Origin: Pseudarthrobacter chlorophenolicus
GTDB lineage: Bacteria; Actinomycetota; Actinomycetes; Actinomycetales; Micrococcaceae
Assembly: GCF_000962805.1 (NCBI RefSeq)
Contig: NZ_JZTW01000009.1
Location: 99,865 to 163,864, forward strand
Length of the DNA stretch: 64,000 nt
Direction: 5' to 3'
Notes under the pieces: generated by a model
The model's database searches: none
The model's input: the letters and a program-made list of their open reading frames with translations, nothing else
Told to the model about the DNA's origin: nothing
In this document: positions 27,626 through 34,929 of the stretch, in pieces
How positions within the stretch are numbered: position 1 is the first letter of the stretch
Layout: the number at the start of each line of letters is the position of its first letter
Made by a program: the position numbers and the translations under genes

Positions 27626-28753
27626 TTACGCGCCGAACTCCACTGAATCGGTGGTCCAGGCGCGGGCCTGGTCGCTGAGCGTGACGCCGAGGCCCGGGCG
27701 GTCCGGAACGATCATGCGGCCGTCCTTGGTTTCCAGGCGCTCGTTGAACAGCGGGTCCAGCCAGTCGAAGTGCTCCACCCACGGTTCGCGGGGGTAGGCC
27801 GCGGCGAGGTGCAGGTGGATTTCCATGGCGAAGTGCGGTGCAAGGCCCAGTCCGCGTTCGTCCGCGAGGGCGGCGAGGCGGAGGAACTGGGTGATGCCGC
27901 CGACGCGAGGGGCGTCAGGCTGGATGATGTCGCAGCCGTTGGCGGCGATGAGGCCCTTGTGCTCTGCCACCGAGGCAAGCATTTCACCGGTGGCAATGGG
28001 GGTGTCCAAAACCTGGGCCAGGTGGGCGTGGCCTTCGAAGTCGTAGGCATCCAGCGGCTCTTCGATCCAGATGAGGTTGAATTCCTCGAGGCGGCGGCCC
28101 ATGCGCAGGGCCGTGGCGCGGTCCCACTGCTGGTTGGCGTCCACCATCAGCGGAACATCCCAGCCGATGTGTTCGCGGATGCCCGCCACGCGGCGCAGGT
28201 CCTCGGCGGAGTCCGGCAGGCCCACCTTGATTTTGATGCCGCCAATGCCTTCCTCGATGGATTGGGTGGCCCGGGCCTTGACCTCGTCCAGGGAGGCGTT
28301 GAGGAAGCCGCCGGAGGTGTTGTAGGTCTGGACGGAATCGCGGTAGGAGCCCAGGAACTTGGCCAGTGGGAGGCCCGCTCGCTTGGCCTTGAGGTCGTAG
28401 AGGGCAATGTCGATGGCGGCAAGTGCCTGGGTGGCGACGCCGGACCGGCCCACGGAAGCCCCGGCCCACAGGAGCTTGGTGTAGATCTTGGCGATGTCAT
28501 TGGGGTCCTCGCCAATGATGCCCTCGGCTACCTCTTTGGCGTGGGCGTACTGGGCCGGGCCGCCGGCGCGCTTGGAGTAGCTGAAACCGATGCCTGAGTG
28601 ACCCAGTTCGGTGGTGATTTCGGCGAAGAGGAAGACCACCTCGGTCATGGGCTTCTGCCGGCCGGTGAAGACCTTGGCGTCGCTGATGGGAACGGCGAGG
28701 GGAAGGCGGGCGGTGGACAGCTTGACGTGCCGGATGAGGTCGACGGTGCTCAT
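27626..28753 (-). CDS. L-talarate/galactarate dehydratase (mandelate racemase subgroup)
   Basis: The 375-residue enolase-superfamily protein closely follows the talarate/galactarate dehydratase pattern: IKIKVGLPDSAED (KxK), LMVDANQQWDRATALRMGR, NLIWIEEPLDAYD, IATGEML, IIQPDAPRVGGIT and the catalytic His in LAPHFAMEIHLHLAAAYP. The C-terminal WLDPLFNERLE and DRPGLGVTLS are also diagnostic. The reaction would yield 5-keto-4-deoxyglucarate, the same product as GudD, so two aldarate inlets converge. TTAGGAG precedes the ATG. It is first in the operon with the GntR gene. Assignment rests on remembered family motifs, not alignment. Confidence 0.85.
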   Translation of the reverse strand: MSTVDLIRHVKLSTARLPLAVPISDAKVFTGRQKPMTEVVFLFAEITTELGHSGIGFSYSKRAGGPAQYAHAKEVAEGIIGEDPNDIAKIYTKLLWAGASVGRSGVATQALAAIDIALYDLKAKRAGLPLAKFLGSYRDSVQTYNTSGGFLNASLDEVKARATQSIEEGIGGIKIKVGLPDSAEDLRRVAGIREHIGWDVPLMVDANQQWDRATALRMGRRLEEFNLIWIEEPLDAYDFEGHAHLAQVLDTPIATGEMLASVAEHKGLIAANGCDIIQPDAPRVGGITQFLRLAALADERGLGLAPHFAMEIHLHLAAAYPREPWVEHFDWLDPLFNERLETKDGRMIVPDRPGLGVTLSDQARAWTTDSVEFGA

Positions 28754-28797
28754 GAGTTCTCCTAAGGGCGGGACTGGGCTCCTTCGCCCACCTTCTT

Positions 28798-28827
28798 AGG
28801 ATACAAGTTTAGAACTTGTACTACAAG
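28798..28827 (-). promoter_or_regulatory. Promoter with overlapping GntR operator for the talarate dehydratase-GntR operon
   Basis: On the minus strand TTGTAG (28826-28821), a 17-nt spacer and TATCCT (28803-28798) form a credible promoter. It is covered by three regularly spaced half-sites: TACAAGTT-TAG-AACTTGTA at 28802-28820 and CTTGTA-C-TACAAG at 28815-28827, both perfect palindromes. The TTGTA-N-TACAA form is typical of FadR-type GntR sites. Confidence 0.75.
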
Positions 28828-28861
28828 CATGATTTCGCAACCCTCGATTGTTGCTTTCGGG

Positions 28862-29635
28862 TCAGTCCGCCTTGCGGAGTCCGCCCAGCCCTGACACCAG
28901 GGCGTCCAGGCCCAGTGCAAAGGCGGCATCTGCGGCGCGGAGGGGGCCCGTGGCCGTTCCACTGCCCTCCGGGGCTTGGGGGTGCCCGCGCAGGGCGGCG
29001 CCTGCGGATCCGCGGACGGCGGCAGTGAAATACGGCGTGGATTCCGCCATTGTGCCCGGGTCGAAGATGTCCTCCGGCGCTGTGACGTCGTATGCGGAGC
29101 CGAAAATGAACGACTCGAGCGCCACGATGGCGGAGATGATCCGCTCCTGGGGGAAGCCGGCGTCGAGGAATCCCTTGCTGACCGTCTCGTACATGGCGAG
29201 TGTCTGGGGTGCGTCGGTGACCGGCAGTACGGCAATGACCGGAATCAGCGGTGTGTGCTCGGCGAAGACATTCCGGTAGCTCCAGGCCCACGTGCGGACC
29301 GCTTCATCCCAGGGGGCGGCGCCAAAAGAGGAAACATCCACCAGGGACATCAGGTGATCTTCCACCAGCAGCAGTACGTCCTGCTTCGACGACACGTGGT
29401 TGTAGAGGGCTGAAGGTGCCACCTCGAGGAGTTTGGCCAGGGCAGCCATGGTCAGCCCGTCGTATCCCTTCCGGCCCACGAGCTCCAGGGCCGCCGAGGT
29501 GATGCCCGCCTTGTCCAGTACCGCCGAGGAAGGCCGCCCGGCGCGCCTCCTCCGGATGCCGCCGTCGGTGGCCGGACGTTGCTGTGCTGCTGGTACTGGC
29601 GGCAATTTCTGCCCTTTCCTCGGTGTCCTCCGCAT
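28862..29635 (-). CDS. TetR family transcriptional regulator
   Basis: This 257-residue regulator has a basic N-terminal tail ([13 protein letters not shown]) that leads into a TetR helix-turn-helix (ITSAALELVGRKGYDGLTMAALAKLLEVAPSALYNHVSSKQDVL). The C-terminal ligand domain resembles the TetR_C_1 type. Start choice is uncertain: GTG 29650, ATG 29635 and a downstream TTG with AGGAAAGGG ahead are all in frame; I use the ATG. It is divergent from puo, and the perfect 25-bp palindrome at 29683-29707 between them is its likely operator. Confidence 0.85.
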   Translation of the reverse strand: MRRTPRKGQKLPPVPAAQQRPATDGGIRRRRAGRPSSAVLDKAGITSAALELVGRKGYDGLTMAALAKLLEVAPSALYNHVSSKQDVLLLVEDHLMSLVDVSSFGAAPWDEAVRTWAWSYRNVFAEHTPLIPVIAVLPVTDAPQTLAMYETVSKGFLDAGFPQERIISAIVALESFIFGSAYDVTAPEDIFDPGTMAESTPYFTAAVRGSAGAALRGHPQAPEGSGTATGPLRAADAAFALGLDALVSGLGGLRKAD

Positions 29636-29650
29636 TATTGCACCAGGCAC

Positions 29651-29707
29651 TTCCGCTGCCCGGCCGGACGGGCTATAGTTCTACTAAATGAATGCCATTC
29701 ATTTAGT
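29651..29707 (+). promoter_or_regulatory. puo promoter overlapped by a perfect 25-bp TetR operator
   Basis: TTCCGC (29651-29656), a 17-nt spacer and TATAGT (29674-29679) form a promoter. The expected transcription start falls inside a perfect palindrome at 29683-29707: ACTAAATGAATG, central C, CATTCATTTAGT. A repressor bound there would block puo directly and could also act on the divergent tetR. Confidence 0.8.
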
Positions 29708-29741
29708 GGTTTCCATCACCCGGGACCGCAGAGAGGACATC

Positions 29742-31133
29742 ATGCTGAACCTGAACCGCGACGTCGTTGTCGTAGGAGCCGGGCCGTCCGGACTCACGGC
29801 CGCCCGCGAACTGAAGAAGGCCGGCCTTAGCGTCGCCGTACTCGAGGCCCGCGACCGGGTGGGTGGACGCACCTGGACCGGAACTGTGGACGGCGCCATG
29901 CTGGAAATCGGCGGCCAATGGGTCTCGCCGGACCAGGAGGCCCTCCTGGAACTGCTCCAGGAACTGAACCTGGAGACCTACCCGCGTTACCGTGACGGGG
30001 AGTCCGTATATATCGGTGCTGACGGTGAACCCGTGCGCTACACCGGCGACTCGTTCCCCGTGGACCCGGAAACCGCCGTCGAAATGGACCGTCTGGTGGC
30101 CATCCTGGATCAGCTCGCGACCGAAATTGGACCCGCCGAGCCGTGGGCGCACCCGAAGGCCCGGGAGCTGGACACCATCTCGTTCCACCACTGGCTGCGG
30201 CAGAACTCGGCCAGCGAGGAAGCCTGCAAGAACATTGGCCTCTTCATCGCCGGCGGCATGCTCACCAAGCCTGCACACTCCTTCTCGGCCCTGCAGGCCG
30301 TTCTCATGGCAGCTTCCGCCGGTTCTTTCACCAACCTCACGGACGAGGACTTCATCCTGGACCGCCGCGTGGTGGGCGGCATGCAGCAGGTTTCGCAGTT
30401 GCTGGCGCGGGACCTGGGTGACGACGTCGTCCTCGAATCCCCGGTGCGGACCATCAATTGGGAATCCGACGCCGAGGGTGGGCACCGGGTGAGCGTTGAA
30501 TCAGACCGCGCCACCGTGAACGCCCGCTTTGTCATCATGGCCGTTCCGCCCAACCTGTACTCCCGCGTCTCCTTCAACCCGCCGCTGCCGCGCCGCCAGC
30601 ACCAGATGCACCAGCACCAGTCCTTGGGCCTCGTCATTAAGGTCCACGCCGTGTACGCCACGCCGTTCTGGCGGGACAAGGGACTCTCCGGTACCGGTTT
30701 CGGCGCCGATGCCCTGGTCCAGGAGGTCTACGACAACACCAACCACGGCGATACCCGCGGCACCCTGGTGGGGTTCGTGTCCGATGAGAAGGCCGACGCC
30801 GTCTTCGAGTTGAGTGCCGAAGAGCGCAGGAAGGCCATTCTTGCGTCCGTCGCCGGGTACCTCGGTGACGAGGCACTCACCCCTGAGGTGTACTACGAAT
30901 CCGACTGGGGCTCGGAAGAGTGGACCCGCGGCGCCTATGCTGCCAGCTACGATCTCGGCGGCCTGCACCGGTATGGGAAGGACCAGCACGCCCCGGTGGG
31001 CCCCATCTACTGGTCTTCCTCCGACCTTGCAGCCGAGGGCTACCAGCATGTGGACGGTGCCATCCGGATGGGCCGCCGCACTGCTGAGCGTATCGCCGAA
31101 GTGGCGCGGGTTTCCGTGCCGGTGGGAGCCTAG
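29742..31133 (+). CDS. puo: Putrescine oxidase (flavin monoamine oxidase family)
   Basis: The 463-residue FAD enzyme should oxidise putrescine to 4-aminobutanal with ammonia and H2O2. The FAD-binding VVVGAGPSGLTAARELKKAG and LEARDRVGGRTWTG, plus GGQWVSPDQ, HPKARELDTISFHHWLR, GLFIAGGMLTKPAHSFSALQ and DLGGLHRYGKDQHAPVGPI, agree with Rhodococcus and Kocuria putrescine oxidases as I recall them. The start at 29742 follows GAGAGGAC. It is monocistronic and divergent from a TetR gene, so probable induction by polyamines relieves TetR binding. Confidence 0.9.
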   Translation: MLNLNRDVVVVGAGPSGLTAARELKKAGLSVAVLEARDRVGGRTWTGTVDGAMLEIGGQWVSPDQEALLELLQELNLETYPRYRDGESVYIGADGEPVRYTGDSFPVDPETAVEMDRLVAILDQLATEIGPAEPWAHPKARELDTISFHHWLRQNSASEEACKNIGLFIAGGMLTKPAHSFSALQAVLMAASAGSFTNLTDEDFILDRRVVGGMQQVSQLLARDLGDDVVLESPVRTINWESDAEGGHRVSVESDRATVNARFVIMAVPPNLYSRVSFNPPLPRRQHQMHQHQSLGLVIKVHAVYATPFWRDKGLSGTGFGADALVQEVYDNTNHGDTRGTLVGFVSDEKADAVFELSAEERRKAILASVAGYLGDEALTPEVYYESDWGSEEWTRGAYAASYDLGGLHRYGKDQHAPVGPIYWSSSDLAAEGYQHVDGAIRMGRRTAERIAEVARVSVPVGA

Positions 31134-31143
31134 GCCCGCTGGC

Positions 31144-31166
31144 AAATAAGCATGCTTACTAATAGG
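31144..31166 (+). promoter_or_regulatory. ATAAGCATGCTTACTAAT element ahead of the stress PNPOx gene
   Basis: The near-palindrome contains TAAGCATGCTTA and ends 46 nt before the ATG at 31212. A closely similar element precedes the coiled-coil membrane gene (42031-42048) and a weaker one the sigma-factor gene (44171-44184). It could be an operator or an alternative-sigma promoter. Confidence 0.5.
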
Positions 31167-31211
31167 CTGGCGTTGGGGAGCGTCCCCGACTCCAGACGAA
31201 CGAGGTGAGGC

Positions 31212-31694
31212 ATGACTGACGCCCAGAGCATCAGCAAGGTTACTGAGATCATCAACGATTCCAAGATCGGTATGGTCACCACCATCAACGAAGAAGGCGC
31301 GCTCGTCAGCCGGCCGCTGGCCGTGCAGGAGGTCAAGGACGACGGCGACATGTGGTTCTTTACCGGGCTCGGCACCTCGCAGGTTGCGCACGTCCGCGCG
31401 GACTCCCGCGTGAACGTCTCCTTTGGCGCGAAGACGGAGTGGGTTTCCGTCGCCGGGACCGCCGAGGTGGTCACAGACCGCGCCAAGATCCACGAAATGT
31501 GGAACCAGGTTGTCGAAGCATGGTTCCCGGACGGCCCGGACACTCCTGAGGTTTGCCTCCTGCGGGTGGACTCGGACTCGGCCGAATACTGGACCAGCCC
31601 CGGCGGCACGGCAGCCACGGTGCTGCAGTGGGTCAAGTCCAAGGTGACGAACAGCCGGATGAGCGTCGGTGAAAGCGGAACAGTGGAGCTCTAG
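31212..31694 (+). CDS. Pyridoxamine 5'-phosphate oxidase family protein (general stress protein 26-like)
   Basis: The 160-residue split-barrel flavin/F420-binding-type protein has the family core IGMVTTINEEGALVSRPLAV, DMWFFTGLGTSQVAHVRADSRVNVSF and VSVAGTAEVV. Homologues are annotated as general stress protein 26; biochemical activity is usually unproven. GAGGTGAGG precedes the ATG. It is monocistronic, with its own terminator and an ATAAGCATGCTTACTAAT element upstream. Confidence 0.85.
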   Translation: MTDAQSISKVTEIINDSKIGMVTTINEEGALVSRPLAVQEVKDDGDMWFFTGLGTSQVAHVRADSRVNVSFGAKTEWVSVAGTAEVVTDRAKIHEMWNQVVEAWFPDGPDTPEVCLLRVDSDSAEYWTSPGGTAATVLQWVKSKVTNSRMSVGESGTVEL

Positions 31695-31709
31695 GTCCGC
31701 CTGAACCCG

Positions 31710-31747
31710 GGGGCGGGGCAGCGATAACGCTGCCCCGCCCCTCTTTT
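31710..31747 (+). terminator. Terminator of the PNPOx-family gene
   Basis: A perfect 14-bp GC stem (GGGGCGGGGCAGCG with its complement, loop ATAA) is followed by TCTTTTG. Confidence 0.9.
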
Positions 31748-31796
31748 GTGTGCCCCAGAGTGCTTCCAAAGCGCCGTGGGGGCGCGTCGGGGGGTG

Positions 31797-31853
31797 TTGA
31801 CACCGGCATTTCGACGACTGTACCTTTAAGTACACTCTGAACCAATCGGTACA
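31797..31853 (+). promoter_or_regulatory. Promoter and TetR-type operators of the DUF1348-tetR operon
   Basis: TTGACA (31797-31802), 18 nt, then TACCTT (31821-31826) is a likely promoter. TGTACCTTTAAGTACA (31819-31834) covers its -10 and TGAACCAATCGGTACA (31838-31853) follows. Both are palindromes of the TGNACC-N4-GGTNCA sort (the first TGTAC-N6-GTACA), suited to autoregulation by the TetR encoded in the operon. Confidence 0.65.
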
Positions 31854-31876
31854 AAGTGACGATGAAAGGAACTCCG

Positions 31877-32344
31877 ATGCAGCGACCTCCCCTTCCCCCG
31901 TTCAACGAAGCCTCCGCCATCCAGAAGGTGCGCAGCGCAGAGGATGCCTGGAACACCCGGGATCCCGAGCGCATCTCCCTGGCGTACAGAGAGGGCAGCC
32001 GGTGGCGGAACCGTTCGGTGTTCCTGACGGGCCGCCCCGCGATCGTGGACTTCCTCTCCGGCAAGTGGGAGCGGGAACTGGACTACCGCCTGATCAAGGA
32101 ACTCTGGGCGTACACCGGCGATGTGATCGCCGTGCGGCTTGCCTACGAGTATCACGACGCGGCCGGACAGTGGTTCCGCGCCTATGGCAATGAGAACTGG
32201 AAATTCGACGATGATGGACTCATGACCCACCGCCACGCGAGCATCAATGACGTTGCCATCGACGAGTCCGGGCGCAAGTTCCACTGGGACACGTCCGGCC
32301 CGCGGCCGTCGGACCACCCGGGCCTGACCGAGCTCGGGCTGTAA
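31877..32344 (+). CDS. Nuclear transport factor 2-like protein, DUF1348 family
   Basis: This 155-residue SnoaL/NTF2-fold protein has the DUF1348 pattern: [78 protein letters not shown] and INDVAI. The function is not established; some members act on small hydrophobic substrates. AAAGGA precedes the ATG at 31877, and the stop overlaps the ATG of the TetR gene by one base, so the pair form an operon. Confidence 0.88.
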   Translation: MQRPPLPPFNEASAIQKVRSAEDAWNTRDPERISLAYREGSRWRNRSVFLTGRPAIVDFLSGKWERELDYRLIKELWAYTGDVIAVRLAYEYHDAAGQWFRAYGNENWKFDDDGLMTHRHASINDVAIDESGRKFHWDTSGPRPSDHPGLTELGL

Positions 32345-32928
32345 TGCCCCGAACAGTACTTGACCGGGCGGACGCAGTCCGGGCCCTCGCCGGCGTCTTC
32401 CGCCGGCGGGGCTTCGAGAGCGGGTCCCTGTCCGTCATCCAGCAGGAAACCGGGATTGGACGGGGAAGCCTCTACCACTTCTTCCCCGACGGAAAAGCGG
32501 ACATGGCCCGCGCCGTCCTGGCGCAGGTGCGGGCCTGGTTCGACGAGCAGGTGTTTGCGCCGCTCCGCACGGCGGACGATGCCGCCCAGGCGGTGGCCGC
32601 CATGTCACAGGTGGTGGAAGAGTATTTTGTCTCCAGGGAGCGGGTTTGCCTGTTCGCAGCCATGACCCTGGGGGAAGAACAGGAAACCTTTGCCCGGGAG
32701 GTCCGGGCGTACTTCGCCGACTGGGTGGGCGTGCTCGCAGAGACGCTGCGCCGCGGTGGGATTGTTGAGTCCGAAGCCGCGGACCTCGCAGTGGATGCGG
32801 TGGCAGCCATACAGGGTGGATTGATCATGACCCGCGCCCTGGACGACGATGCCGTGTTCACCGGCATCGTGGCCCGCACTGATCGCCGGCTGCAGGCCGC
32901 ACTGACCCGGAAAGGAATGGGTTCCTGA
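32344..32928 (+). CDS. TetR family transcriptional regulator
   Basis: The 194-residue TetR protein has an N-terminal helix-turn-helix (AVRALAGVFRRRGFESGSLSVIQQETGIGRGSLYHFF) and a ligand domain similar to the YcdC/TetR_C_16-like regulators with a conserved Phe/Gly stretch. It is translationally coupled to the DUF1348 gene (TAATG). The TGNACC-N4-GGTNCA palindromes before the operon are probable targets, making it a self-regulating repressor of the DUF1348 protein. Confidence 0.88.
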   Translation: MPRTVLDRADAVRALAGVFRRRGFESGSLSVIQQETGIGRGSLYHFFPDGKADMARAVLAQVRAWFDEQVFAPLRTADDAAQAVAAMSQVVEEYFVSRERVCLFAAMTLGEEQETFAREVRAYFADWVGVLAETLRRGGIVESEAADLAVDAVAAIQGGLIMTRALDDDAVFTGIVARTDRRLQAALTRKGMGS

Positions 32929-33401
32929 TGATGGACAAGGTGACCTTGGGGAGCTACCCGCGGGATGACGTTTCCTGGGTGAAGGACGGCAAGATCCGGG
33001 AAGGCCGCGCCGTGATATCGGTTCGGCAGGCGGACGGGACCCTGAAGCCTTCCGGCGAAGTTAATCTGGGAAACTTCAGCGTTCTGCGTCCTGATGTGGA
33101 GGTTGGGGACGAGCTCGTCATAGAGCTTAGGGCCCGTTTCGATTCGGCAATTTTCGAACGCCGGGTGACCTTCATCGCCAGTGGGGACGAAAGCAACGAC
33201 GTCTTCGTGTCGGCAGTCGGGCCCGGTGCGCACGCTGAACCCAAGGCTGGCGTCTTTAGGCGGACCCGATATTCGGGCTTCGAGTTTGGCGTGCTGGTGA
33301 TGGGGGCCACGACGGAGCAGGGAACCCGGGTCAGCAGCACGTCAGGCCCGCTCGTCGACCACGGACCCGGCGATGGAGTAGCTGCCCCTTCGTCCTCCTG
33401 A
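32928..33401 (+). CDS. Hypothetical protein
   Basis: The 157-residue protein has its ATG overlapping the tetR stop (TGATG), so it is the third gene of the DUF1348-tetR operon. The sequence looks soluble and beta-rich (GREGRAVISVRQADGTL, ELVIELRARFDSAIFERRVTFIA) with no signal peptide, membrane helix or Cys. The last ~40 residues are low-complexity Ser/Gly. I do not recognise a family. Confidence 0.6.
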   Translation: MMDKVTLGSYPRDDVSWVKDGKIREGRAVISVRQADGTLKPSGEVNLGNFSVLRPDVEVGDELVIELRARFDSAIFERRVTFIASGDESNDVFVSAVGPGAHAEPKAGVFRRTRYSGFEFGVLVMGATTEQGTRVSSTSGPLVDHGPGDGVAAPSSS

Positions 33402-33425
33402 AACAGGCAACCGACGTGCGCGCTG

Positions 33426-34028
33426 CTAGTCCTGCCCGGTCAGCGCACCCAGCACCGCAGGCAGAAGCACGTCGTTGCGGCCCCACACCGGGTCCAGGAT
33501 CTCCACATACCAGGAATCGGCCAGCAGCAGGGCCAGGGCGTCGTTGGTTTCGTCGGCCCAGGCCTTGATCTGTTCTTCGTCTACAGGGTTCTCGCTGGAC
33601 CCCAGGACAGTGACCACTTCCGTTCCGTCAAGGGTGACGGGGATGGCCGCGCTGCTCGATTCACCCGGCGCGTGTGCCACCGTCACCAGTTCGGTGCGGG
33701 TGGACAATGCCAGCAGTTCGCCCGCGGTGCCGGCGCCGCAGAACCCGGTGACGTACTGCCGCTGGGCTGATGCACCGTCCAGGACGCCGGGCTGGGATTC
33801 CTTGGTGAACAGCCCGTTGCGGTTCAGCTCCGCGAGGGCGGGGGCGATCGGGTCCGTCTCGACGTCGAAGCCCGCAGCAAAGTGACCGGGCTGGTAGGAG
33901 CTTCCGCCCTCCAGCCAGCGCGCCGTCAGCTCGCCGGCACCCTCAAGGGTGGTGGCCTGCCGCCAGACCCCGCGGTCCTCCAGCAGGCGGCCGTACTGAT
34001 CACGGGCTGGAATTTCCTCTGGCTTCAT
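33426..34028 (-). CDS. Hypothetical protein (DUF6919-like)
   Basis: This 200-residue acidic soluble protein has recognisable stretches WRQATTLEGAGELTARWLEG, PGVLDGASAQRQYVTGFC and a C-terminal DSWYVEILDPVWGRNDVLLPAVLGALTGQ. The pattern reminds me of a DUF6919-type domain found in actinobacteria with no known role; that link is weak. It is convergent with the preceding operon and upstream of a small membrane-protein gene on the same strand. Confidence 0.65.
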   Translation of the reverse strand: MKPEEIPARDQYGRLLEDRGVWRQATTLEGAGELTARWLEGGSSYQPGHFAAGFDVETDPIAPALAELNRNGLFTKESQPGVLDGASAQRQYVTGFCGAGTAGELLALSTRTELVTVAHAPGESSSAAIPVTLDGTEVVTVLGSSENPVDEEQIKAWADETNDALALLLADSWYVEILDPVWGRNDVLLPAVLGALTGQD

Positions 34029-34082
34029 TCTGGGATGCTATCCCCGCCGGTGGCGGGCGCTCCACCGTTCCCGACACACCAC

Positions 34083-34730
34083 TTAACTTGACCCCTGTGC
34101 CTGGCCTGCCGGAATGCCCGCTGCCCTTTCTGCATTGGCGAGGGAGGCAGCAAGGCTGGTGACGGCGTCGGGATACTCGTTACCTGTGCCGGAGGCGCTG
34201 CTGCGGACGGGGTTGTTCCGCAGCTGCTCCGCTGCCCGCATCGCCTTGATGAGTGCGGACGTTTCGGGAAGGCGTACGTCGGTCAGGGCCGGGTACTCGA
34301 TGCTGCAGGCAGGGTCCAGTTCATAGCGGGTCCATTTGGCCATCAACTCATCATGTTGTGCCCGGGCGGCCAGGTGGGCGGACTCCCGGGCAAGATCATC
34401 CCGACGGCGTGAGCGCTTGGACAGGTAGCGCGGGGTCCCGCGGTATGCTCCGATGCCCGCTGCCACCGCGGCACCGGCAAGGAACAGGCCTGTCCAGGGC
34501 GAGATCAGTGTGGGGATCAGCAGCGCGGGAAGTGCCACGCAGGAGCCGAGGAAAAGGTCCCAGAAGAGCTGATCCGAACGCTGCCCGCCGGCGTCGGGCG
34601 CCAGAAGCGTCCTGCGCCGGACCACGAAGACCGTGGCGGCAACACTGGCCACCAGCACCGGACCGCACAGCACGAGTGCCCAAGCCCCCTCAATGAGTCC
34701 CTGCACAAGTCCTTCCGTCACGGCTGCCAC
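34083..34730 (-). CDS. Hypothetical membrane protein
   Basis: The 215-residue protein has a hydrophobic helix near the start (GAWALVLCGPVLVASVAATVFVV) and a second hairpin-like membrane pair at about 50-90 (FWDLFLGSCVALPALLIPTL, WTGLFLAGAAVAAGIGAY). A basic/charged cytoplasmic segment (RYLSKRSRRRDDLARESAHL) and a soluble C-terminus follow. The frame reads further upstream, but GGGGAGG at 34738-34744 places the start at the GTG of 34730. It resembles unnamed Arthrobacter membrane proteins; function unknown. Confidence 0.65.
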   Translation of the reverse strand: MAAVTEGLVQGLIEGAWALVLCGPVLVASVAATVFVVRRRTLLAPDAGGQRSDQLFWDLFLGSCVALPALLIPTLISPWTGLFLAGAAVAAGIGAYRGTPRYLSKRSRRRDDLARESAHLAARAQHDELMAKWTRYELDPACSIEYPALTDVRLPETSALIKAMRAAEQLRNNPVRSSASGTGNEYPDAVTSLAASLANAERAAGIPAGQAQGSS

Positions 34731-34929
34731 CTGGCACCTCCCCTGTGTGCCCGGGCCGCGGAATCCCGGGCTGGTCCTTCCATTGCACCCTGTTCCGGGA
34801 GCCTGGTCAATGCCGGCGTTTTGGTGCAGTACGGAAGGGTACGTATCCACTGACGGGCAGGAGTGGCGTTCGCGTGCCGCAGAAAAATGCTCAGCCTGCA
34901 TGTGCTGCTTCGGGACGGGAGATGAACTG

